Shown: piece after piece, positions 7,408-14,021 of the stretch
Layout of the letters: each line of letters starts with the position of its first letter
Position numbering within the stretch: the first letter of the stretch is position 1
Assembly (NCBI GenBank): GCA_024697985.1
Contig: JAILRX010000277.1
Location: 1 to 17,500 of the forward strand
Source of the DNA: Treponemataceae bacterium
Lineage (GTDB): Bacteria; Spirochaetota; Spirochaetia; Treponematales; Treponemataceae
Direction: 5' to 3'
DNA: 17,500 nt
Notes under the pieces: generated by a model
The model's input: only the letters and a program-made list of their open reading frames with translations
What the model was told of the DNA's origin: nothing
Databases searched by the model: none
Translations under genes and position numbers: made by a program

Positions 7408-8722
7408 TTTGCCTATCCTTTAGAAGTTTGATTGTCTGATAAAGCGGAATCCTTGCAGGACAAACCGTGTTGCAAAGCTGACACTCAGTACAGTATTTGA
7501 TTGTCTTTTCGTAGGTGCTTCCGAGCGGATCACCAGCACTGTATCGTTCGTAAATTTTGTCCGGTCTGAGTTTTTCTTCGCAGATCAAGTTACATTTTCC
7601 GCATCGGATGCATTGAGTCTGAATCTGCCGAGGGAAATATCTTGATGTCGTGACAAAAATCGTATGCACGTATCGTGTAACCGGAGTATCCAGGTCTGAA
7701 ACGGCTGTTCCGTTTACTAGTCCGTTGATGATGATTTGTGAAGGCTGCTCGTGAAATCCACCGCATTCGTTGAATATGTTTCGGAGGGTTGTTCCGATCC
7801 TTACTTTAAGAATCTGGTTCTGTGCGATCGCATCTCCCTGAACCTGGATGAACCTGTCGATTGCCGGATATGAATGCACGATTCCATTGTATACGTCAAG
7901 ACATGTTTCTGCGCTTACTCCAAGTACCGATTCGTATTCGATTGCGTGTTTTTCCTTCAGGAACTGATTTGCCATTTTTAGGATCTGCTTGTAGTTTCCG
8001 CATGGATAATTCTTGATTTTCTTTTCGATGAATTGTGGTTTTGCCTTTACGAAAAGATCCTGGTATTCTGCTTTTTCAGGAATTGAAAACTCCCCTTTCT
8101 GGCTGAAAAACAGAACGAAAGGAGCATTGATGATTTCTGCTATGATTGCAGCGCCTTCAATGACCTGAGCTTTGAACTGGTTTGCGATGAAGCTTTCAAT
8201 GCTCGTGTCGCTTTCCTTGTCGAAAAGTCGCACTACAAGAGGCTTTGTCGAGTGTGATTTAGATTCTTCAACTATTTCATCTAGTTGGTTTGCAAGCGAC
8301 TCGTTTTTTTCAAACGTGTTGATGATTCCCATTTCGGAAATCTGCTTTATTTTTCGGGAAACCGATACCGCATTTTTCCAGTCGTAAACATCTTTTTTCT
8401 GTCCTGAAAAAGTAAAGTTTCCTGACATCTCGATTAAAAGGCTCTTTGCGTTTTTTCCGTTCGGCATGGAAATGTCAAGAACATCCTTTATTATGCCCGG
8501 AATCGGTGAATGAATGCAGGCCGGATATTTATTGTCTGGATTTTCGCATTCGGATGCGACGATCTGTCCTTCCTCGATCTGCTCGCCTTTTTCAACAAGA
8601 CTTTTCATTGAGCACGAACCGCTCTGGCACATCGAAAGAACTGCCATCGAAGGAAGATATGCTATTTTATATGTTTGATATTGCTGTTTTCCAAATCTGG
8701 AAAATTCTCGTATCGAAACCAT
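7391..8722 (-). CDS. rnfC: Rnf complex subunit C, lacking the visible FMN/NADH-binding loops
   Basis: 443 residues from ATG 8722; an in-frame TTG sits one codon upstream. RnfC is the peripheral subunit that in classical Rnf binds FMN and NAD(H). Domains seen are a biotinyl/lipoyl-like N-terminal fold with KGEQIEEGQIVA, then a region corresponding to the NuoF-like Rossmann domain. An SLBB-like part follows (NYPCGNYKQIL; RFIQVQGDAI; KVRIGTTL; NECGG), and two ferredoxin cysteine sets close it: C371/C374/C377/C381 and C411/C414/C417/C421. The family's GGAGFPT loop is replaced by GIINTFEKNES, and the NGAECEPY motif is not recognisable (LVVRLFDKESD). The membrane-docking and Fe-S parts are therefore kept while the nucleotide/flavin site appears lost. 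The upstream stop overlaps the ATG as TGATG, and AGGAAA serves as Shine-Dalgarno. Confidence 0.9.
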   Translation of the reverse strand: MVSIREFSRFGKQQYQTYKIAYLPSMAVLSMCQSGSCSMKSLVEKGEQIEEGQIVASECENPDNKYPACIHSPIPGIIKDVLDISMPNGKNAKSLLIEMSGNFTFSGQKKDVYDWKNAVSVSRKIKQISEMGIINTFEKNESLANQLDEIVEESKSHSTKPLVVRLFDKESDTSIESFIANQFKAQVIEGAAIIAEIINAPFVLFFSQKGEFSIPEKAEYQDLFVKAKPQFIEKKIKNYPCGNYKQILKMANQFLKEKHAIEYESVLGVSAETCLDVYNGIVHSYPAIDRFIQVQGDAIAQNQILKVRIGTTLRNIFNECGGFHEQPSQIIINGLVNGTAVSDLDTPVTRYVHTIFVTTSRYFPRQIQTQCIRCGKCNLICEEKLRPDKIYERYSAGDPLGSTYEKTIKYCTECQLCNTVCPARIPLYQTIKLLKDRQNEKNF

Positions 8723-10140
8723 CAATTTTTCCTATTCTTTTTTTTCAGTACAAAGAATAATAATATATCAGAGCAAGAAAAAAATAAACCCATCAGCATG
8801 ACAATGATTTTGATTGAAAGGTCATTTTTGGCTCCTGAATATTTTACCCTGTAGATTCCACCCTGATTTACAAGGATTTTTTCTATTGTCGGTTCGTCCT
8901 GCTTTTTTATCTTCTTAATGGTCTTTTTGATGAACGAACTTGAAAACTTTTCGATTATGTTGATTTTTGATTCAATCTTGCCATCATTTTCATAATATTC
9001 GAGGTTTTGAATCGTGGATTTTCGTTTTACAGGCGAAATGTATGATTTTTCGTTAAGAGTATTGTATGAAATGTTGATTCCGTTCCATACCTGATCAACG
9101 TAATTGCTCAAATCCGGGAGCTGTTTTTCTTCAGAACTGTTTTTTCTTGCCTTGCTGTAGGCAGAATATGAAAAGCCTTTGCTTAAAGTCCTTGAAGGAC
9201 AAGGAATTTCGTAGGAAGCTGTCTTTTTGTTTTTTGCGAGCGGTATTGTAAAAGTTAATATTCCAGAAACTATTATCAAGGCGCAAATCGTGTAAAAGCA
9301 ATAAATCGTCCTTGAAGTTACCTTTGGAATCCAGTAAGATCCGACGATTTTTGTGTAATTAAAGTATTCGCCCTGCTTGATGAAAATGAAACTGACCTGT
9401 TCGTAAAGAACGTAAATTGTGGCACAAAGTACCAGCGTATCAAGATAGAGCATGAAGCTTTTCCAAAGTGATAAGACGGCACATATTAGGGATGCGCAAA
9501 GCATTGAAAGAATGTACGGATTTTTGATTGTAACTTCAAATCTGTAGCGTCGGTTTTCAGTCCTGCTCCACAAAAGGACGGCTGTCAAAAAAAAGATTGA
9601 TGCAAAAAGACTTTGAAGGGAGGGATTGAAAAGAACGTAAATCAAAAATGGAAAGGTCGAAAGACTGAATTTCAGTCTTGAATTGCTGTAAAAAAATGCG
9701 CAGAAGACATAAAAAAACAGGATGAAGGCGAAAAGAAAGATGTAGTTTGTCGTATTCAAATCCTGAACGGCCTTGAAAGGAGCGGCCTTGAGTTTTGAGC
9801 TTGAAATACGTTTTGGAACGTAATAGAGCCTGAAATTTCCGCTTCTGTCTGAAAAATATTTGTCCTGATTTTTCGTGTAGTTGCCAAAAAGCGAGTTTGG
9901 AAGGATCGGTGTTATTTCCGGTGCAAAGTTGGATCTAGGAGAAGAAATGCTTACTACATCTTCTACTTTGATTTTAGAAAGATAGTTCAGAACATCTTTT
10001 TCTGGTACAGATTTTTCTACGGCAATAACGTGCCATTTTTTCCAAGGGGAAGATTTTGTGCCTGCATGAAAAAATAAAAGGATAAAAAAACTGAGTGCAA
10101 AAAATATTGATGAAATGATGATAATTTTTTTTGAGTTCAT
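8722..10140 (-). CDS. Membrane protein of unknown function at the head of the rnf cluster
   Basis: 472 residues; I do not recognise a family. The N-terminus has a signal-anchor helix (about 5-25). A region of about 105 residues follows that is probably outside the membrane (PWKKWHVIAVEKSV; aromatic and Ser-rich). Residues 131-300 then hold a cluster of hydrophobic segments: about 133-151, 158-192, 209-226, 229-254 and 278-301. A hydrophilic stretch of about 140 residues, rich in Lys and Ser, runs 303-440 and includes a basic helix-like segment (SSFIKKTIKKIKKQDEP). A final helix (443-466) ends in KKKNRKN. The stop overlaps the rnfC start as TGATG, so its translation is tied to rnfC. This suggests an accessory subunit, assembly factor or anchor for the Rnf complex, inferred from position only. 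It starts 7 nt after the DUF212 gene with only a weak Shine-Dalgarno-like TTGAG. Confidence 0.75.
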   Translation of the reverse strand: MNSKKIIIISSIFFALSFFILLFFHAGTKSSPWKKWHVIAVEKSVPEKDVLNYLSKIKVEDVVSISSPRSNFAPEITPILPNSLFGNYTKNQDKYFSDRSGNFRLYYVPKRISSSKLKAAPFKAVQDLNTTNYIFLFAFILFFYVFCAFFYSNSRLKFSLSTFPFLIYVLFNPSLQSLFASIFFLTAVLLWSRTENRRYRFEVTIKNPYILSMLCASLICAVLSLWKSFMLYLDTLVLCATIYVLYEQVSFIFIKQGEYFNYTKIVGSYWIPKVTSRTIYCFYTICALIIVSGILTFTIPLAKNKKTASYEIPCPSRTLSKGFSYSAYSKARKNSSEEKQLPDLSNYVDQVWNGINISYNTLNEKSYISPVKRKSTIQNLEYYENDGKIESKINIIEKFSSSFIKKTIKKIKKQDEPTIEKILVNQGGIYRVKYSGAKNDLSIKIIVMLMGLFFSCSDILLFFVLKKKNRKN

Positions 10141-10147
10141 CGCTCAA

Positions 10148-10648
10148 TCAAATCCGTATGAAAAGTGAAAAAACGATTCCTATTGCAAGTCCAAGAATCG
10201 CGCCGCCTAAAACTTCAAGAGGCTTGTGTCCCTGAATTTCTTTGACTGATGCGATGTCTATATCGTCTTTTCCTGAAAGGTATCGGCCGATTTCGTTGAT
10301 TTTCATGGCCTGAATTCCAGTTGCCCTTCTTACTCCAAGTGCATCACGGATTGTAATCAATGTGAGACAGCAGGCAAGCATGAAAATATCAGTATCGAAT
10401 CCATCCTTGAATCCGATGGTCGTGCAGACGGCTACAACAACAGCAGTATGGCTCGATGGCATTCCTCCGGTGCTCCAAAAAAGCGACTCAAAAAACTCAC
10501 TGACTGAATGAATCTTTTTCTGGCAGAGACGGATGATGGTTTTTATGAACTGAGCCGAAAGCCATGCAAAAATGATTGAGATGAAAACCGGGCTTTTAAT
10601 TAAATTTTCCAAACGCTGATACGCATTTATAGTCTGTTGTGTATCCAT
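10148..10648 (-). CDS. DUF212 / YuiD-like divergent PAP2-family membrane protein
   Basis: 166 residues with about four or five hydrophobic segments. The DUF212 (divergent PAP2/acid phosphatase-like) hallmarks are all present. They are STGGMPSSHTA (59-69), the equivalent of the PAP2 SGH motif; IRDALGVRRATGIQA (99-113), with the conserved Asp and Arg residues; and KEIQGHKPLEVLGGAILG (136-153), with the conserved His. By family it is probably a membrane phosphatase or phosphatase-like protein, but the substrate is unknown for these proteins. It is the first gene of the rnf operon, starting about 9 nt behind a candidate -10. There is no Shine-Dalgarno before the ATG (CTATTCTGAT). Confidence 0.9.
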   Translation of the reverse strand: MDTQQTINAYQRLENLIKSPVFISIIFAWLSAQFIKTIIRLCQKKIHSVSEFFESLFWSTGGMPSSHTAVVVAVCTTIGFKDGFDTDIFMLACCLTLITIRDALGVRRATGIQAMKINEIGRYLSGKDDIDIASVKEIQGHKPLEVLGGAILGLAIGIVFSLFIRI

Positions 10649-10657
10649 ATCAGAATA

Positions 10658-10686
10658 GTTTTAAATTTTATGTGACACTTTGTCAA
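10658..10686 (-). promoter_or_regulatory. Candidate promoter of the DUF212-rnf operon
   Basis: A perfect TTGACA (10686-10681, minus strand) is followed after 17 bp by TAAAAC (10663-10658), a four-of-six match to TATAAT, 9 nt before the first ATG. The predicted leader is only a few nucleotides. A perfect 5+3+5 dyad (TGACA-CTT-TGTCA, 10673-10685) overlaps the -35 and could be an operator. The -10 is imperfect, so the exact start is uncertain. Confidence 0.5.
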
Positions 10687-10707
10687 CTATGTTTTTTATA
10701 GATTTTT

Positions 10708-10716
10708 TGGTATAAT
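10708..10716 (+). promoter_or_regulatory. Extended -10 promoter of the pseudouridine synthase gene
   Basis: TGGTATAAT is an extended -10 (TG, one base, then a perfect TATAAT at 10711-10716). No good -35 lies 16-18 bp upstream, which fits promoters that rely on the TG extension. The ATG follows after 8 nt (GATTCGGT) with no Shine-Dalgarno, so the transcript is predicted to be leaderless or nearly so. Confidence 0.7.
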
Positions 10717-10724
10717 GATTCGGT

Positions 10725-11777
10725 ATGGATTTTGTGAATTTTACGGCTAGCGAAAACGATGCTGAAAGAAGAATCGACAGGATCATTTTAAAAATGGTAC
10801 CTCAGATGAACATATCAATTGTCTGCGCAAACTTAAGGAGCGGTTTTATCCGGCTGAACGGAAAGAAATGCAAGAATTCCGAGCGCGTTTCCTGCGGCGA
10901 CACTCTTTCGATAGAAAAACACCTTTACGAGCGCTTCGCCGGCACCACGACACAAGCCGGCGGTAAGAACGCGGCGAGCGCCACGACACAAGCCGGCGGC
11001 TCCACTAAAACTGCGCACACTACGAACGCTTCCGGCACTGACTTCGACCTCGGCAAACGGACGCTTTTTCGAAACGAACACATCCTTATATTAAATAAGC
11101 CGCGCGGCATGCTTGTCCAAAAGGCAAACAAAAACGATATCTCGCTCGACCAGATTGTCGAAAACGACTACAGGCAAACTTTCGGCTCCTCATCCCTTTC
11201 GTTCAAGACAGGACCCATGCACCGGCTGGACAAAGGCACGAGCGGAATAATCTGCTTTTCACAAAGCCTGAAATGTGCCCGCTGGTTTCAGCAAGCCATG
11301 CTTTCACATCAGTTCAAAAAGACATACATTGCCATCTGCAAGGGAAAGCTTGATGAAAAGGAAAAATGGGTAGACAACATCTCAAATGACTTTTCAAAAA
11401 ACGAAGGCGGGTTTTATACGGGAAAAATCAGCTGCGATGAAGACAACTCAAAGGCGGCAATTACCTACGCGCGTCCCCTTGCCTACGGAAAAGATGGAAA
11501 TGTTGACTTGACTCTCGTGGAATTCGTGATTGAAACGGGACGTCACCATCAGATAAGACTTCAAAGCAGCGAACACGGATATCCTCTTTATGCAGATTCA
11601 GCCTATTCCAAGTCAAACGCCGACGGATTTTACCTTCACTGCATCAAACTTGAAATCGGAGAAAATGAATTTTCCATTCCCGAGACGATCTATTGCAAAC
11701 CGAGCATGGAATTTCAAAACGCAATGAAAAATTTCTTGATAAAATATAATGTTGAGGACTATAATATTTTGTCATGA
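10725..11777 (+). CDS. RluA-family pseudouridine synthase with a repeat-bearing linker
   Basis: Converts specific uridines in rRNA (or tRNA) to pseudouridine; the target cannot be told from sequence. An N-terminal S4 RNA-binding domain (about 15-63; RRIDRIILK, FIRLNGKK, GDTLSI) is followed by the catalytic domain from about 112 (LFRNEHILILNKPRGMLV). It has the RluA motif HRLDKGTSG with catalytic D169, and the later GRHHQIRLQ (usually GRTHQIRV). Residues 70-107 between the domains form a Thr/Ala/Gly-rich linker with TTQAGG twice. The DNA there is GC-rich and unlike the neighbours; the region up to about 11180 uses many gcg, cgc and ggc codons. The length of 350 is somewhat above the usual 300-330 because of this linker. 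The stop overlaps the next gene as ATGA. Confidence 0.93.
   Translation: MDFVNFTASENDAERRIDRIILKMVPQMNISIVCANLRSGFIRLNGKKCKNSERVSCGDTLSIEKHLYERFAGTTTQAGGKNAASATTQAGGSTKTAHTTNASGTDFDLGKRTLFRNEHILILNKPRGMLVQKANKNDISLDQIVENDYRQTFGSSSLSFKTGPMHRLDKGTSGIICFSQSLKCARWFQQAMLSHQFKKTYIAICKGKLDEKEKWVDNISNDFSKNEGGFYTGKISCDEDNSKAAITYARPLAYGKDGNVDLTLVEFVIETGRHHQIRLQSSEHGYPLYADSAYSKSNADGFYLHCIKLEIGENEFSIPETIYCKPSMEFQNAMKNFLIKYNVEDYNILS
10945..10999 (+). repeat. 19-bp direct repeat inside the pseudouridine synthase gene
   Basis: The 19-mer CCACGACACAAGCCGGCGG occurs at 10945-10963 and again at 10981-10999. The copies are exactly 36 bp (12 codons) apart and therefore in the same reading frame, encoding TTQAGG both times. 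Each contains the palindrome GCCGGC. The unit is much richer in GC than the surrounding genome, and the intervening bases (aagaacgcggcgagcg) are also GC-rich. Confidence 0.9.
11736..11765 (+). promoter_or_regulatory. Internal promoter of the NTPase-Asp23 gene
   Basis: TTGATA (11736-11741) lies 18 bp before a perfect TATAAT (11760-11765), at the very end of the upstream coding region. The ATG follows 8 nt later (ATTTTGTC) without a Shine-Dalgarno. The -10-to-ATG distance equals that of the upstream gene. A second TATAAT at 11745-11750 has no matching -35 and is 23 nt from the ATG. Confidence 0.65.
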
Positions 11778-12850
11778 GTTTTCTGTCTAAGGTTTCTAAT
11801 TTTCTTAAAGGTATACAGGTTTATGCTCTCGTCGGTGAAAGTGGTACGGGAAAAAGTTTCCGCGCCAAGCTTGTTGCCCAAAAATACAACCTTCAGGCAA
11901 TTATCGATGACGGTCTTTTGATTCAGGATGATAAGATTCTGGCCGGACGTTCTGCAAAGCGCGAGTCAAACTTCCTTGGGGCTGTCCGCGTAGCACTTTT
12001 CGATGACAAGGCTCACAGGGATGAGGTTGCCAAGGTACTTCACAAGATGAATTTCAAGCGAATCCTTGTTCTGGGAACCTCAGAAAAGATGGCCAATAAG
12101 ATTACCCTGCGTCTCCAGCTTCCGCCTCCCGTAAAATTTATTCATATCGAAGAAATTGCAAGTCAGGAAGAGATTGATCAGGCCATCCGAAGCCGCCGAA
12201 TCGAAGGAAAGCACGTAATTCCAGTTCCTGCAATCGAAGTTAAAAAATCCTATCCTCAGATTTTCCACAAGGCCATCCGTGTGTTTTTTGGTAAAAAGGA
12301 AAAGCCTAATAAGATTTCAGGCAACAATACGAGGGTTTATGAAAAGTCTGTCGTACGTCCGGAATTTTCTAAAAAAGGACGTGTCGAAATTTCAGAAGCC
12401 GCCCTCACCCAGATGGTCATGCACTGCGTAAACGAATTCAACAGTGAAATCAGGGTTAAAAAACTCGTCATCAAGACTGATGAGCGCGGATACCGTCTTG
12501 TCATTACAATCGACGTGCCTTTTGGAACTCAGCTTTCTGCAACTATTTTCAACATGCAAAAATACATCATCGAAAATATTGAACGCTATACAGGTATCCT
12601 GATTGAAGAAGTCAGCATCATCATTGATAAGATTTCTGCTGTGGAAAAAAAGGAAACTGTGGAGGAAACTTCTGATAAGCCTAAAATTATGACGGCTGAT
12701 CAGATCATCAAGAAAATCAAGGAAGTTGCAGTTTCTGATGCTTTCAAAAAGGAAAAGAAGAAAAAGGGCCACAAGAAGGACCTGAATAAAAACGACTCTG
12801 ATAAAGACGCTCAGGAAGGCGCCGCTTCAGAATCTGACAATCAGAATTAA
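11774..12850 (+). CDS. P-loop NTPase fused to an Asp23/Gls24-like domain
   Basis: 358 residues. The N-terminal part has a clear Walker A (GESGTGKS, 21-28) after a hydrophobic strand, and a possible second strand (RILVLGTSEK, 96-105). The DDG at 45-47 is Asp-rich but I cannot assign a Walker B. A middle region contains IPVPAIEVKKSYPQIF. Residues about 203-287 match the Asp23/Gls24 (DUF322) pattern: VEISEAAL at the start, VITIDVPFGTQL, then ENIERYTGILIEEVSIIIDKI. The tail (about 300-358) is Lys-rich and probably disordered. Asp23/Gls24 proteins are usually short, envelope-associated and known mainly from Firmicutes; a link to an NTPase is unusual. The role is unknown; nucleotide-dependent work at RNA or envelope is conjecture. 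ATG overlaps the preceding stop (ATGA), so it may be expressed both by read-through and from its own promoter. Confidence 0.82.
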   Translation: MSFLSKVSNFLKGIQVYALVGESGTGKSFRAKLVAQKYNLQAIIDDGLLIQDDKILAGRSAKRESNFLGAVRVALFDDKAHRDEVAKVLHKMNFKRILVLGTSEKMANKITLRLQLPPPVKFIHIEEIASQEEIDQAIRSRRIEGKHVIPVPAIEVKKSYPQIFHKAIRVFFGKKEKPNKISGNNTRVYEKSVVRPEFSKKGRVEISEAALTQMVMHCVNEFNSEIRVKKLVIKTDERGYRLVITIDVPFGTQLSATIFNMQKYIIENIERYTGILIEEVSIIIDKISAVEKKETVEETSDKPKIMTADQIIKKIKEVAVSDAFKKEKKKKGHKKDLNKNDSDKDAQEGAASESDNQN

Positions 12851-12855
12851 TTGAT

Positions 12856-13932
12856 TCAACGAGGCTTTTTGTTTCGGACGGTAATGCCGTTGTCTTTCAA
12901 GACCTTTTTTATGGCCTTTTCAAGTTCAGTCCTCTGCGGATTCATCGGCAGAACGAAATTCCTGCACTCTTTCCAGGTCTGTCTGTAAATTTCAGAAGTG
13001 TTTTTATTGATTTCAAGCTCTGTCTTCCAGTCGGTAAGGCAGTCAGTATAGTCTTTGATCAGATAATAAAGTTTTTCTCCAAGGTCGCACTCAGGTTTCG
13101 AGGCAATTCTTTCATCAAGCTTTTTCATGCTTTCCAGAAAGGCCGTTTCGTATTCCTTGTTTTTCATCATCATGCTGTAGGCGTTCGGCTGAAGGTATTC
13201 AAAAACCTTAAGTTTGAGTGCCGTGCTGAAAATCTTATATGCATTTCCTGAATTGATGATTTTGAGAAGCTCTTCTGTAAGGCGTGAAGGAGAAACCGTG
13301 TTCAAAAGATGGGCATTTTTCTTAATCTGCTTCTGGAGCTTATGGTTCATCTTGAAACTGTTTGCCGAAGAATATTTTATTGCCCTGATGATTCTTACCG
13401 GGTCTTCTGTAAAGATCCTGTCGAGTGCGATTAAAGGCTTGAGAACGTTCTTTTTGATGTCCTCAACGCCGCCGCAGTAATCGATTATCTGCTCTTTTGC
13501 GATGTCGTAGTAAAGCGCATTGAGCGAAAAGTCTCGTCTTTTTACGTCCTGTTCGATCGTTCCGAAAACATTTCCGACAGAACCGTTTTCGTTGGAACGG
13601 AAGGTGCTTACCTCAAAAAACTTAGGTCCGAAAAATACGTGTACCAGACGGAATCTTTTTCCGATGATTCTTGAGTTTCGAAAGATTTTTTTGATTTGGG
13701 TCGGAGTTGCTTCCGTTACGATGTCGAAATCCTTTGGCTTTTTGCCCAAAAGCAGGTCGCGTACGGCTCCTCCAACAAGATATGCCTGATATCCATAATC
13801 ATTTAACTGATAGATGATTTTGAGAGCGTCGACGTCTATGTCTTTATTTTTAATTGAATGTTCGTTTTTTGTATAAATAATCGCGGATTTTACAGCTCGT
13901 CCGTTCTCATTAGTTGAATATCTGTAAAGCAT
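12856..13932 (-). CDS. pcnB: PcnB-type poly(A) polymerase / CCA-adding nucleotidyltransferase
   Basis: Class II nucleotidyltransferase that adds nucleotides to RNA 3' ends. Motifs counted from ATG 13932 are LVGGAVRDLLLG (52-63) and the metal-binding DFD (D68, D70). RNSRIIGKRFRLVHVFFG (85-102), with the RRFRL-type motif, favours PcnB over tRNA CCA enzymes. EVSTFR, RRDFSLNALYYD and DRIFTEDPVRIIRAIKYSS follow, then the helical RNA-binding part. The protein has 358 residues, shorter than E. coli PcnB (about 465); whether it makes poly(A), CCA or both cannot be decided here. The frame stays open upstream to a TTG at 13983, but that start has no Shine-Dalgarno and would span the promoter-like sequence, so ATG 13932 is preferred. 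It is convergent with the NTPase-Asp23 gene, 5 bp apart. Confidence 0.88.
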   Translation of the reverse strand: MLYRYSTNENGRAVKSAIIYTKNEHSIKNKDIDVDALKIIYQLNDYGYQAYLVGGAVRDLLLGKKPKDFDIVTEATPTQIKKIFRNSRIIGKRFRLVHVFFGPKFFEVSTFRSNENGSVGNVFGTIEQDVKRRDFSLNALYYDIAKEQIIDYCGGVEDIKKNVLKPLIALDRIFTEDPVRIIRAIKYSSANSFKMNHKLQKQIKKNAHLLNTVSPSRLTEELLKIINSGNAYKIFSTALKLKVFEYLQPNAYSMMMKNKEYETAFLESMKKLDERIASKPECDLGEKLYYLIKDYTDCLTDWKTELEINKNTSEIYRQTWKECRNFVLPMNPQRTELEKAIKKVLKDNGITVRNKKPR

Positions 13933-13944
13933 TGTATTTTCACA

Positions 13945-13971
13945 ATAATACAGAAATGTCCTGAATTTCAA
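13945..13971 (-). promoter_or_regulatory. Candidate pcnB promoter
   Basis: On the minus strand, TTGAAA (13971-13966) precedes TATTAT (13950-13945) with a 15-bp gap, or overlapping TATTGT (13947-13942) with an 18-bp gap. The ATG at 13932 is 9-12 nt further on, again without a Shine-Dalgarno. The divergent methyltransferase promoter lies about 16 bp away. Confidence 0.45.
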
Positions 13972-13986
13972 GTACCATCCCAAGTC

Positions 13987-14015
13987 GTGACTTTTTTGGA
14001 ACTTTCCGATATAGT
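13987..14015 (+). promoter_or_regulatory. Promoter of the uracil methyltransferase gene, predicted leaderless
   Basis: GTGACT (13987-13992, four of six to TTGACA) is followed by a 17-bp spacer and TATAGT (14010-14015). The ATG lies 6 nt downstream (TTTGAT between), so transcription should start at or next to the AUG. No Shine-Dalgarno is present. Confidence 0.6.
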
Positions 14016-14021
14016 TTTGAT

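Noticed and set aside
12392..12772. Minus-strand open frame of 126 codons opposite the NTPase-Asp23 gene
   Set aside because: It is antisense to a confident coding region, rich in Phe/Leu/Ser/Asn as expected for a shadow frame, and has no start signal.
12839..12856. AATCA/TGATT inverted repeat between the convergent genes as a terminator
   Set aside because: Arms of five mostly A/T bases with an 8-base loop and no adjacent T-run make a poor terminator; no better hairpin is seen there.
13933..13983. N-terminal extension of PcnB to a TTG start
   Set aside because: TTG without a Shine-Dalgarno, and the extra 17 residues are not family-like and overlap promoter-like sequence.
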